This document shows, piece by piece, positions 38,901 to 50,600 of a stretch of DNA of 64,000 nucleotides. How positions within the stretch are numbered: position 1 is the stretch's first letter; each line of letters starts with the position of its first letter. The DNA comes from Mesostigma viride (Eukaryota > Streptophyta > Mesostigmatophyceae > Mesostigmatales > Mesostigmataceae). The position numbers and the translations under genes were made by a program. The stretch lies in the NCBI GenBank assembly GCA_009746045.1, contig RPFO01000253.1:2573888-2637887 (forward strand), read 5' to 3'. The notes under the pieces were generated by a model. It ran no database searches. It had not been told where the DNA came from and saw only the letters and a program-made list of their open reading frames with translations.

Positions 38901-41900
38901 TGGGGGGTGAGGCAGGGGGGGAAGAGGGGACGGGGGGAAGCTGCGGTGGTAGCGTGGGGCGGGAAGAAGAATGGCAAATGTTTTCACGCTGCAGGCATGC
39001 AGAGCTTGCACGGATGATGCAGAGCTTGCACGGATGATGCAGAGCTTGCACGTGCCCTTGTTTTGAGAAAATCACGATGTCAGATCCACGATACTGAACA
39101 ACTCTTAGAATGGCCCCTTCGTCAAGTAACACTCGATCCAGTGACAGCCACCATGGACCTGCCATGATGGCCCTCGTTATCTCCTATTCCTTCCCCACCA
39201 CCACCGCCACCCTCTCCCCCACACCCTCAATCCCGATGCCCCGCTCTCCACCCCCGCCGCTGCTGCCGCCGTCACCACTACTGCTGCCACCCGTACCCCC
39301 AGGCCTACGCACTGGGCGGCGTGGCAGCGCTTTACCAGGAGCGTCTGGGCGCGGTGGACCTGCGCATGGGCCGGCGCCTGTATAACGCGTTCCACCAGCG
39401 CTTCCACGATGACGTCCTTGGGGGCTACTGGCTCAAGGCGTCCAAGTCGAGGGACCATGCGTCGTCGCCGGGCAATCCCAAGTACACCAACACGGGCGTC
39501 AAGGGATACGACAGCGTGGTCTACGTGGTGTCGTCGCTGCTGCGGGACTTGGCCACGCTCGACCAGATGCCGGTAAGGGGAGTAGGGACATCAACAGCTG
39601 CGTGTAAGGTTTGGTTAGGGTGGTAGGACCACACGCCGGTAAGGGAAGGGGGACCAGATGCATGTAGATATTGCTCGACGAGATGACGGTAAGTCATCTT
39701 GTTCAATGTAACAAAGATGCCGGTAAGGTCCGGGGGGGGAGTTAATGTGACCAGGTGCCGGTGAGGTTTGGTTAGGTTGCTAGGTATAGCGCGACCACAT
39801 GCCAGTTTAGGGAGCTCACGTGCTAGTTGGATGAGTGGGTGTGTGATGAGTGAGTGTGCGAGGAACTCGCAGGGGGTGTCATGGAAGTAAGATGGAGCTT
39901 GGATGTCCTATGTTTTGCAAGGGCGACCCATGCTTTGAACGTCGGTAGAATTCCCCGGCCCTGGTCCTCAGCTGTCCGGCAGGCAGATGCGCGCTAGCCC
40001 TGGAGGCAATGTGTTTAGCTAATACAAAAACGGTTACATTTATTTTACTTTGTTTACCATTCCATTAACGAGCCCACTTTGTAGGAGCCGTGTAGTACCC
40101 CACGATGCGATGGTTTTTCTCTGCTGCTACCGCATCGCAAGGCAGTTCCCCCATGCACTACCCTCAGTTACAGGTGGTTGGAATTTGCTTCTCCACTGCT
40201 ATGCTGGTCCTCTTCCAATCCAAAAGATCCCCTCCCCCCCCCCCCCAATAAAAAAGAAACACCTCTCTCTAGTCCTACCAGCTGGGTGCATAGTGAGTTC
40301 CCCCGGTGGGCCCCCGATCCGCGGCAGTGGTATCTTTTGATTGACAGCCAGTCGTAGGAACGAAGAAAGTCATTCCTTGCTTAGCCTCATTGCTGTTGTG
40401 ACAATCAAACTACTGTTATGGCAGGATCAGGTGTTATGTATCATATCATTAGCGGTTGTCTAGATTTTTGAGCGCCTGGTGTTAAGTTAAGCCGTCAATG
40501 TATGCCTCTTTGCTGACGTCATCACGCCCGATGCGATCGCAGGAACCGATCGGCTACCGTGGGCCGCCCCGCCCCGACTATGAGTCGCATCTCAAGGAGC
40601 TGGGTGACATCATCGTCGACAAGTTTGTGGGCGATCACTGCACGCCGGGCGGGTGCGGGCTCATCGTGGAGCGATTCGACGCCCACTGGCGCGAGTACTG
40701 GCCGGACGGTGACGGCGAGTGGCAGCGGCAGGTGGTGGATGGCAAGAGCTACACGATCGGCATCGTGGGCCACAACATGCAGACCGGATGGGTGCTGCTG
40801 GATCTGTACGCAAAGTTTGGCAACCAGCGGTACCTTGCGGCCGGGATACAGGTACGGGGGGGGGGGTTTGAGGGGAGAGGGGGAGGGGGGGGTACTATTC
40901 ATAAGCCAAGTCTTGTGGAGCAATACATGAGTACGTTCGTAACGGGACTGCAGTGGTGCAGGCAGCGAAAGGGGGGGGGGTTTGGTCCTCCTCCCGATAC
41001 GCAAAGCCATGTGCAATAGCGCATGGACAAGTTACTTCTAAATTTAGTCGGCTGATTGTAGTAAGCTCACCGTGGGATGTGTAGCGGGCAAACAGTTGAC
41101 GCCAGGGCGCACCCCCAGTCTCAGGAAGTGCCTTCTGACAGGGATAAGAATATTACAATGGCGTGGGAGATGAGAGAGGCTGTCTATGTGTGTGAGCTTA
41201 TGTCAATGAGATTCAAGATCGTGATAAATTCACAGTAATAGCATTGTAAAACTTTTACTCTTTAAACTTTTACTATCAATTTCGTAGTTATGTTTATCTA
41301 GCGGCTTGTATGGCCCTTAGTCAGCGTAATGACCGCATCCCGACAACACCACTGCCCTGCACCCTGCCCCCCCCCCCCCCTGCAGGTGCTTAGCTCGATG
41401 ATGGACTGCGGGTATGACCGTCAGCACGGCGGCTTCTTCAACGCGGTCAAGCGGGAGGCGCCGCCCGGCACGCCCGAGTCGCTCATGTGGGGGGGAAACA
41501 AGGCCTGGTGGCAGCAATGCATGGGCATGCAGGCGCTCATGCTCGCCGACATGCTGGTACGCGGCAGTGCCAAGGGATGCTACAGTAGGGCATGCTAGGG
41601 GATGTTAGGGGATGTTAGGGGATGCTAGGGGATGCTCGCCATGTGCTGGCCGGCATGCTGGTACGTGGCTATGCTACAGATGTGCAGGCGCCGCTCCTGT
41701 TGTGCCTAGGAATGCCCATGTGCCAATGAGCTAGTGGGAGATGCCGTCATGCGTCACCCCACCCCATTCAGGTTGAGGTCTTCTGTTTGTGGATGTTTCC
41801 GGACGTGGTGGTATGTCGAAGTGCCAGCTCTGATGCTACACCGCCCATGTCAACTAGCGTGTGTAGTAGCAGTCTATGGTGTGTGTGTGTGTGTTCACAA

Positions 41901-42857
41901 GTAGTGTTACACACACTCATTGACATGGACAATCTAGTCGCTGCTGGATCGCGTGATGCCCCTACCCCTCTTGTTGGAGCAGCGGGTGGGTGACCGTGCT
42001 TGTGTGCTGGCCGAGGGACGGTGGTCAGCAGCCATGAGTACCCGCTAATAAATGCTCTGTCAAGTCCCCTGCTCGTGTGCGTTCGTGTCGCGGTGTGTCC
42101 ATGCCCGTTCAGGTAAGCTTGGATCTTGAATGGTTCCTTCAGTTGCTCTGTTGTGTCTCTGGTCCAGTCTTTTACCTTTGATGCGGGGACACTAGGTCAT
42201 AGTTCATGTGATGGATAGAGGCGCTCCCCCTGTAAACAGGGCGCTGTCTTCACTCGTGGCACATTCACGTAGGACTTTCTGCACATAGCAGTGTATACCT
42301 AGGCTGCCCCCATTTTATGTACAAACGTGACTGTGCAATATGTCAATGGGATGGTTGAGAACAACAACTAATGCCAACCAGAGAAACTCAAAAGCAATCT
42401 GTCAGGCTTCCTGGGGCGTGCTGGTGTTATTTTGGACCACGTCCATGCAATCGTGCTGGATTTTGTCGCGTCCTTTGATCATCCAAGCCTTCCATGCTAT
42501 GGATAATTATCCAGAATGCCTGCACCATTCTGCCTGACTCGGCTGCCTTCCCGTTGCAAACTGTGTCCTCAAAACCCACAGGGTGTCCTGGACCAGATCG
42601 TCGGCCCCATCACCGGTGTGACCGGCCGCGAGGCGCTCCACGGCACGTTTGACTTCTGGAGGAACTTCCAGAACGAGGAATCAGGGACGTGGCAGGAGGT
42701 GCAGGCGGACGGGACACCCGTGCACGGCCAGATGGGGGGCCCTGGCAAGGCCACGTACCACATCGCGCAGCTGTGGGAGTGCGCGTATATGTACGGGCGG
42801 GGGCTGCTCAAGTGCCCGTCTTATAGCCCGTATATGGAGCAGCCCAAGTTCTACTAG
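35952..42857 (+). CDS. N-acylglucosamine 2-epimerase (AGE) family protein with transit-like leader (7 exons)
   Basis: Exons 35952-36218, 36354-36614, 37990-38109, 39303-39572, 40543-40851, 41386-41556 and 42582-42857; every intron is phase 0 and the total is 1674 nt (557 aa plus stop). Residues 1 to about 80 are Ser/Thr/Ala-rich and nearly lack acidic residues (MALPLFATAHAVSLATCTSS), like a plastid or mitochondrial leader. The rest matches the alpha/alpha-barrel sugar epimerase/isomerase family: NQSRHIYGLC, FQAYALGGVAALYQER across a junction, GYDSVVYVVSSLLRDL, VGHNMQTGWVLLDLY, YDRQHGGFFNAV, WWQQCMGMQAL and a final HGTFDFWRNFQNEESGTW segment. Members interconvert sugars or N-acyl-sugars at C2; the substrate cannot be told from sequence alone. 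A tandem array covers the exon-3 acceptor, and three introns start with degraded copies of their own donor region. Confidence 0.8.
37479..38006 (+). repeat. 73-bp tandem array spanning the 3' splice site and start of epimerase exon 3
   Basis: Seven full-length units start at 37552, 37625, 37698, 37771, 37844, 37917 and 37990, plus one variant start near 37479. Each carries a pyrimidine-rich tract, TTACCAACAG, and the exon start GTCATGGCGACCTCGTA. Only the last continues into the conserved exon. Early units read CTACGATCGC and later ones CTACTATTGC, so the array expanded in at least two steps. Because 73 is not a multiple of three, the plus-strand frame rotates through all three readings, and all three stay open. 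Confidence 0.95.
38110..38545 (+). repeat. Degenerate copies of the exon-3 end and donor within the following intron
   Basis: The exon ends GCTGCTCACCGTAAACTTCC and AG before GTATAT. The intron repeats words such as GTTGCTCACCGTCAAGTTGC, GCTGCTCACCGTCAACGGGC, TACCGTGAACTTCTAGGTAC and CACTGCTCACCGTAAGGCGT over about 400 bases. Confidence 0.8.
39573..39800 (+). repeat. Degenerate copies of the exon-4 end and donor within the following intron
   Basis: The exon ends CTCGACCAGATGCCG before GTAAGG. Downstream come GACCACACGCCGGTAAGGGA, CTCGACGAGATGACGGTAAG, AAAGATGCCGGTAAGG and GACCAGGTGCCGGTGAGG, each with a usable-looking donor. Confidence 0.85.
41557..41675 (+). repeat. Copy of the exon-6 end and donor within the following intron
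   Basis: The exon ends ATGCTCGCCGACATGCTG before GTACGCGG. About 80 bases later GATGCTCGCCATGTGCTGGC and CGGCATGCTGGTACGTGGC repeat it. In between is a short GGGGATGTTAG / GGGGATGCTAG array. Confidence 0.85.
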
Positions 42858-43061
42858 GCCAGTCACTGTATATTTCCTATCTATCGCTGGGTTGTCCACC
42901 CTGGCCAGGTGTGGCATTTGCGCGTCCCTCCCACCACAGCGTAGCAGCTGGACCATGGATGTGTAATTGACTACCTAATTGTAAAAATGCACCGGGCAAA
43001 TGGCAATGAATTAATCGATCAATAAGCACGTGACTGCGTCGCATGGGTGCCAATATACAGA

Positions 43062-43560
43062 GTAAGTACTGAGTAAGTAAGTACTTGCGTGTCATGCGCA
43101 TGGGCATGCCACTGATTAAACTAAGCGAATCTCATTAGAAAAATTATTACAGGAAAGTTACAAATATCGTCTGCATCATGCCCCAACCACGATGCAGGCG
43201 CTGCCGCCAATGCGAGGACCACGGGGCGGTCTGACCCTCGAGGTCGAGGCGGTCTTGACGGCGCTGGCAGCACAGTCGTGAAAAAACTCCGCCGTCTTGG
43301 GGCCCATGGCCCCGGACTCCTCAAGGACAAAGGGGCTGACCCGGTGGGGCCCCACATTGCCGTAGGAGGCAAACTTGTCGCGCTCAGCCACAGCGGCCGG
43401 CAGGGCCGGCATCCACAGGCTGCCGCCCGGAGTCGATGTGGCGACCGGAGAGTGGCCGAGCCACGGAGACATCGATGAGCAGGTGGCAACCCTGCCCATA
43501 GTAGTCAAGCACGGTAATGTCGGGGCGGTGGTTGGGTGAGTACGTAGAGGGCGGCCTCAT
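43062..43560 (-). pseudogene. 5'-truncated retroelement copy, minus strand (left arm of a head-to-head pair)
   Basis: On the minus strand: SPNHRPDITVLDYYGQG, HLLIDVSVARP, then after a frame change YGNVGPHRVSPFVLEESGAM, with a stop near 43176. The 3' tail contains GGGGCATGATGCAGACGATA and ends in a TACTTACTTACT run at 43062-43085. It is the same family as the fragment at 17885-18345, frameshifted at least once. Confidence 0.7.
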
Positions 43561-43599
43561 CCGCGTCCTCGCACTTGATGGTGGAGTGGGGAAAGACCC

Positions 43600-44115
43600 A
43601 CCGAACCAGGCCCCAGCTTGTCAGCTCGCAACCCACTGGCCGACTCGCGCGTGCCCCGCACCGCTACGGCGCGACCCGAACCTACGTGTCGCAACTACTT
43701 GAGGATCGATGTCGGGCTCGAGGGACTTTCCGTGCTCCGCGCCCGCATGATTGACAAGGAGAAGAAATGGGCCGCCATGTGCAATAGGCACCTCCCGGAA
43801 GGGTATGACCCACTTGTCTCCCCACGGCCCCCGCGGCCGATTGCTAGCCAAGGTAGAAGTCCTCAGGTGGAGGTTATTGCGCGCCCCGGAGGATAGCCGC
43901 TATACCACCGCCTCGTCAGCCATTACAATAGAGGACAGCTCGGATTCATGAGGATTATATCCCCATCTAGCCCTAGGGTTGGGGCATGATGCAGACGATC
44001 TTTGTCTGTTTTTTGTTTGTTTAACTTAGTAATTATATTCTAATGAGGTTAGCATAGTACTCCGTGGCATGCCTATGCGCATGACACGCAAGTACTTACT
44101 TACTTACTTATGGTA
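43600..44115 (+). pseudogene. 5'-truncated retroelement copy, plus strand (right arm of a head-to-head pair)
   Basis: The 3' tail (from about 43975: GGGGCATGATGCAGACGATC, then CGCATGACACGCAAGTACTT and an ACTT run to 44110) is the reverse complement of the left arm's tail. The remaining coding part reads VGLEGLSVLRARMIDKEKKW and CNRHLPEGYDPL with breaks. Together the arms give terminal inverted repeats of about 130 bp around a unit of about 1 kb, between two convergent genes. Confidence 0.65.
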
Positions 44116-44624
44116 GCTAACAAGCCCGAGCCGGTAGGGGGGCGCTCCTGGCCGGACCCCTGACTGCTCTCGATGAGATGCATCCCTTCACCGAGGCTGC
44201 GGTGAGGACTGCTGCCAAGCAAGTGAAGCAACACCGCTTCTATGCCACCATCGGGCCGGACAAGCCCCCTGCCCTGGTCATGAAACTGATGGCTCAGTGC
44301 CGAGGATCGAGCCAGGTAATGCACCTTGCAGCCGTTGACCCGGAGCAGGAGCTCAATACAATGATAAGGCCATGCAAAAATATATGATAAGGTGCGATGA
44401 TTTGCAAGTGCAAACTTTTGAAGTGGAGCCTTGCCATGCAGGCAGTCTGCGCTGGTGTTGCATCTGCACATGAAGAAATAGATTGCATACAAGCTGCGTC
44501 TGCCAGCACACGATGTATTAGTGAGACAATTTGTATGCAAGGTTGATGCAGGCTTATTTTTTGCGCCATATGGGCTACAGCTGAATGTTGCCAGTTTCAA
44601 GAAGCTTGCCGGCCTTCAGCCTTC
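44116..44624. other. Short spacer between the retroelement pair and the DUF3638 gene
   Basis: A plus-strand reading MHPFTEAAVRTAAKQVKQHR, ending at CAG|GTAATG (44178-44313), looks weakly exon-like, but I cannot assign or extend it. Otherwise nothing is seen. Confidence 0.25.
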
Positions 44625-47600
44625 TCAACTCAAAGCAAAACCACTCAACCTAGTACAGGCCGACAGGTGAAGGCAGTCAAGCGGTGGCCGACCCCCAACC
44701 CCAGGTGGCCTCAAATGTCCCCTTCGGAGCTCCAGGCAGTCGAGCGCCGTGTGACCTGCACACATGAAACGAACAGTCCACATGCTGCCATTAGTCCTCC
44801 CGCCAACAAGCATTGGCACCCGACGACCCTCATGACGCTGGCGGATGTCCCCGCGGCTATGGGGAAGGACCAGGGATGCACCCGTTGGAGCAAATAGATC
44901 CGCAACTAGGGGCTGACCACACAGCCACCGGGGCCTTGAAACCGCTCTATGGGCTGGTAACTTGTGGCTGCTGGGGCAGCGAGCCACAGGGACGGAGGAT
45001 AAGGCTGCAGAGGGAGGGGCTCGGGCTTGCGACCCGGATGGCAAGGCAGCCACCTGAGGCTCGGCATCTACTTGCTTCAATTCCCCCTCCTGAAGCGCTA
45101 CCTGCTCGAGGTCGCTGCGCGGGTAGTGATGCAGCCGGTCCCGCATAGCCACGACCTCCTTGGCCACCGTGACGTCACCGCGCAGCAGGCAGCGGAGCTG
45201 GTCGCGGTGGTCCTGGCGGCTGTAATACGTGACGCCACTGAACAGCAGCAGCGAGGTGGCTGCGCCCGGGGGCAGCGCGCCCATGCAGCCATCGCAAGGA
45301 AAGGTGCTGTGAGGCGGGACGACGGCCGGCACCTGCCCAGACAGGAAAGTGAAATTCGGACGGCCCGGTGCGTTCCCAGCATCCAGCCCCGTGCCTATTT
45401 CTGCAGCTGCAGGCGCCGGACGCTTGTTGAGGGGCGCGGCGGGCCCGCAGGCAAAGGACCGGTGGACCATCACCACGCGGCCCGTCGCCAGGGTCCCCAA
45501 TATGTCCCCCACCTGGTCGACGCTTGTAAGAGGGGTCCGAGGGTGCACGAGCCCGTCTCGTTCCCACAAGAGCGCCAGCACCGAGTCGGCCTCCCGTTCC
45601 GACAGCAGAAGCGTCTCGCCCGAGTCGGGGAACCAGACCATCGCGTCCACTGCCCGCAAGAACTCGTTCAGCTTTGTCCCATGGGCCGGGGGTTGGCCGA
45701 ATCCGACGTCATTCTCCTGCGTCCCCTGCAAGAAGTTGTAGGTCATCATGACGCCGTCCGCCCAGGGCGCCTTTTGCAGTCCGGGCGGCACCAGCCACGC
45801 CATGGCGTCCCTGAGGGAGAGCACCTGCGTCGGCAGGTCCCTGGGGGAGCGGGCGCGGAGGATGCTGGCGTAATTCCACGCCAACTCGTCCCGGGGCTTG
45901 TACTGCGGCAGCTGCACCTCCTCCTCCGTCTCCCTCTCGGCCTGCAGCTCCAGCTCGCGCTCGCACTCGCCCCCCAGCGCCACCTGCGACACGACCACGG
46001 AGAAATCCCCGCCGTACTTTGCCCCCCGCTTGCGGATGCGTTCCATCAAGGCGGCCATGCTGCCATCAAGGCCGCCGTTGTCGATGCACCGAGCCTTCCC
46101 CGCCTGCACCAAGCAGTTGACCATCTCGGCCACCCGCTCCTCGGCCAGGGCGGCCTCGTACATGGTCCCCAGCGACACGTCCTCGTCCGCGAGAGCGCGG
46201 TGGGGGGCGCCGAAGGTCGACGCGAAATGCACGCCTTGCAGGGTCGCGTGCACGAGCCCGTCCTCCGTTGCCTCCACCGTGTTGTCCATGACCACCTGCA
46301 TGACGTGGGATGGGCGTATCCTCCACCCTTGTTTCCCCTGCGCTGGCGAGGCCGCAGGGGTGTTGCCACCCTCAATGTCACCAGGGGCATTGCCACCCTC
46401 GATGCACTCGGCGCCAGAATTACCTGCCAACGCGCAGGCCTTGACCACCTTGTCGCTCAGCTCCTGGTTGCCCACCAGCAGCAGCCGCTGGCCTTTGTCC
46501 AGCTGGCGCATGCGCCCCGCCGCCTGCATCAATTTGTCTTTTGTCATTCGCGCCGACAGCGTGACGACCGCCAGCGCGTCCGCCCGCAGCTTGAAGTCGG
46601 TCCCGCGGCAGCGCGACTCGTCGTAGATGACAAACACGTCAGCGGGAGAGATGGGGGAGCGGGCCAGAGGCACGCACCAGCCGCTGCGGTCCCGCACCAT
46701 CCACTCCCGCCGCGTCGTGTCGAAGAAAACCACGCCGGGGAACCGCTCCTTGAAGGCTGCGCGCAGCGAACTGAGCGGTGGCAGTCGCGGGGGTGGCTGC
46801 CCCGGCTGCTGTACCCAAATACTGTCTCCCCCATGGCCCCGCCGCGAGCTGTGGGAAAGCTCCTCGTTGCCCCTGCGGTTGCGCTTCATGCCAGCTGGCA
46901 TGCTGTTCGCACCGGGCTCAATGGCATCAGCGCCGCTGGAAGCTACACGGCCACCACTGGCGCCTGTACTGCTCAGTGAAGACGGTAGCAGATACTCCGC
47001 CGCCCCCGCGTTGCTCACCCCGACCAGGAACGCGCCCGCGTCCAACAACGCATGCGACCCGCGCGCCATGCACAGTTCCAGCACGGCCTGCCACGAGGTC
47101 GCCGCCTCGGCAGGCAGCGTGATGTAAGATCCACGGAGCAGCAAGGCGAGCATCTTCCCGCTCGTGCCCCGCAGCGCGGGCAGGTCGTTCTGGCGCACCT
47201 GCAGGGGCATGAGCCGGTGGATGTCGTTGGTGCCCGAGAAGCCGACCACACGGCCCTTTGAGCCAGACGGCTGGGCGAGGTCCCACGCGCTTGCGCTCAG
47301 CCGCTTCTCGAACTGGTTGGTCTCCCGCGGGAAGAGGCAGTATGCGAGCCAGAAGTTGACCACCCCCATGTTGCGGCCCAGCTTGCGGTGGAGCACCGCC
47401 AGCTTGACCTTGTTGGTTAAATCCACCTTCTCCACCATGTCGATTTCAGCCCACTCGTTCTTGTCCTGGTTCGCGGCGCCGCTTTCCGCGGTACCTTCCT
47501 CCTCGATGCCCACCCCGGCTGATGACATGGCACTCAGGGCAGCGTCAACGTCCGGCCTGTCGCATAGCGCCAGCCACGCGTCGTAAAAGAAGCGCTGGGT

Positions 47601-50600
47601 GCTGGGCGCCATGCCCAGCAGGGTGGCCAGGCACTCGGTCATCTCTCCCAGGGACAGCCCGTCGTAGTAGTACGCTAGTGTGGTCAGCAGCAGCGCGGCT
47701 TCGGGGTTCTTCCACTCGCTGCGGTCGGACGGCTGGTTGTGTGCGCGGAAGGGGACGGCGAGCCGCTTCTTCCTCCCCGCGCCCACCCTCCTGCGACAAG
47801 CGAGGGAAGAATTATTTCGTACCACAGGCAAATTGTCAGTGATTGGTGTCTCCATACATAATTCCTTGTCTGGCTGTTGTAGGTTGTTACTACTGACGGA
47901 AACACCGGAAAGTCACTATTGACGGTATAAGTAGTAACGCCGGATACTTTCCCGTGTCTTACTACCGACAAATACACCGGAGGGGGTTTAATGTTCAGGT
48001 GCGAAACCCAAGAGAAAGGATGAGCAGAAGAGCAAATGCGGTAAAACCTACGATAAATTAAAATGGAATCAGCGGAATGAGTTCTAGCTGGCAACGAGGC
48101 AATGACGGTGGAAAACTCTCTGTCCTTTTGAGAGTGTAGTTGATGTCAATGATGTGTATTTGCCACTCAGCAAAATTTAGCAGCTGAAGTAAAGAAAACG
48201 ACCCACATGGTGCAAAAACTGAGAAACGTGCTGCACGCGTTGACAAATATCACTTTGGCACCTTCAGCTCGTATCCAAGCCTGTCATCCCTGCATGCGTC
48301 GGCACATGAACTCATTTCCGTTGACTTCTATCCCTGCATGCATGCATACACTATGTCCATGACCAAATTGACCTTCATCAAGGGCGCACACTGTGGTTAA
48401 CATCATCCGCCCATATCACGTCACGCAACTAATTCATGCAAATCTGAAGCAATTGTCATCGTAATAGGAGCCGTATGCCTATAATAAACCAAGAAATGGT
48501 GATCGAATCGGTACATTGCTGTAGTAATCCACTCACGATGCCAGGCCCAAAGAAACTGCTGTTCATTCATCACCCAAGTCCCAGGCCCATGCAATTAACA
48601 CTCAACCTCTTCTTTTCACCTATATGATAAGCTGGCTCTCGCCATCATGACACCTGTCCATGCCCACCCGTCCACTCCGTACTCCACCGCGTGCCCACCA
48701 GGTGCCTCTTCTGCACCCCGTGAAACAACATGTAACAGTAATTCTACCACCAGAGGTATGATAGCATAAGCATATGGCTTGCGGGCCCACCCACCTGTCC
48801 ACGCCGTACTCCACCAGGTGCCGCTTCTGCAGCTCCAGGAAGAAAAAGTCCCCCGCGAGCAGGCCGCGCAGGATCAGCAGCGTCGCGCGCTCCATCTCGC
48901 ACAGAGCGCCTTCGGGCAGTATCGAGCCAAGGAGGCCTTGGCCTTCCGGGCCAGGGTCGGTCACAAACCGCACGATTCTGGCGGCCGTATCGGGGTCCAC
49001 CTTGGCCATCCACGGCATCTCGTAGGGCGGGTCACGCATGAGCTCCCTCAATAGACACGTGCGAAGCTCTGGCAGGCAGGCGGTCAGTGCGTCGCCTGGA
49101 ACCAGCCGCACCGGGATAAACTCCCCGTTGGCGTGAGCCGCCTCCCCGCCGTTGCTACTGCTGACACTCGTGTCCCGCGCCGCCTCCTCCCCCGCCAGCT
49201 CCAGGCCAACGCACACCCCGGGTCGCGTCAGGATCTGCCTGATCTCGCCATGGTCCCGAATGCCCTGCCGCAACAGCCCGAACAATGCCTGCATGGTCGT
49301 CCACCGAACGGACCCGTTTGGGAGCGGGATGGGGGAGCCGCACGCGTAGATAAGCTCCCGGCGATGGTGCAGCAGCTCGTCGCTCTCGTCAAGGATGTCG
49401 ATAACGTCGCGCCCGTCCAGCCTCTCGAGCCACTGGAAGGTGCCCGGCTGCGACGCCAGCTCGTGCCCTTTGAGCTTGAGCGAGAGCCGGTGCTCGGGGG
49501 CAGCTATCAGAATACCTCCCGACGCCGCCAGCACGTCCACGTGGTGAAGGATCGTCCGGGCCTGCCGCTCCGAGATCTGCACGTCCCGGTTGAACGAGAG
49601 TATGGTCAGCCGGCGCCCCAGCACGCCCGCGCAGAGGCAGTTGTGGAGGTAGTCGTGCGCCTCGTCCAGCAACGACGACAGCAGGTTGAGCCGCACCGTG
49701 TTGGTGCCATCCGCCCAGTGCAGGGCGAGCATCGGCAGGATCACGCGCGTCTTGCCCTCCCCCATGTTGAGCTGGACGATCGAGCCCGGGTTGTGGATCA
49801 TGTGACGCGCGACAGCGTGCTGCTCCGGCCGGATCTGCAACCCGTTGTCCGCCTCGAACACCAGCCAGTGGGGGTGCTTTCGCACGTCCCATTCCCTCAC
49901 CACCCCCAGTTCTTGCAGCAGCCGCGCCTCGTCCCCTGCGGTTGCGTGCGCCAGCAGCCGGGCCATTTTGTCTTCCAGCACGCACAGCTGCAGCCACACC
50001 AGGATGCTCTCGTGCACCACCTCCTTGGCCTTGTGCGACAGGAATGGGTTCCACTGCGCGATGAGGGACGGGGCGCACGCCATGCGCGCCATGTCCTGCA
50101 GCGTGACAGCTGGCAGTATCGACGCGGACGCCAGCATCCTGGCCGCGGGCGCGTGCCACCCGCTGTACGAAGGCATGTCCTGGAGCGCCTCCAATAGGTA
50201 TTGCTCCACGCACGCCCGGTCTTTTGCGACCCGGGCAAGCTCTGCTTGGAAGTAGCGGTCCATGCTTTGAGATGGCGGACGGACGGTTGCCTGCAGGGTG
50301 ACCTCTGGCGCGCCGTGGTGCTGCTCCCAGCTTGCCCGGAGCTCGTTATGCATCTTGCGGTCCAGCACGGATGACCCCACGCCATTTCTGCTGGCCCCTC
50401 TCGTCAATACGCCCCTTTGGCTAGGCATCGCCAGGGGGTACATGTACGGCGCCTGCACCGCGGCTGCGGCGGATAATTTCTTCTTCCCCATGCCGGGTCC
50501 TTTCTTCTTCTGTACCCGCCGGAAGGACTGCAAGTTACTCTCCACGGTGGCCAAATAATCGTCTGCGATCGGGCATGGACCAACGTCCAGCATCCCGTGC

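Noticed and set aside
45027-46979. 650-codon plus-strand frame
   Set aside because: It is antisense to the conserved DUF3638 gene and has no recognisable content.
48620-48794. C-terminal 58 residues of the long minus-strand frame
   Set aside because: They follow the GTGGGT donor; the next exon at 47790 restores the conserved DUF3645 sequence in phase.
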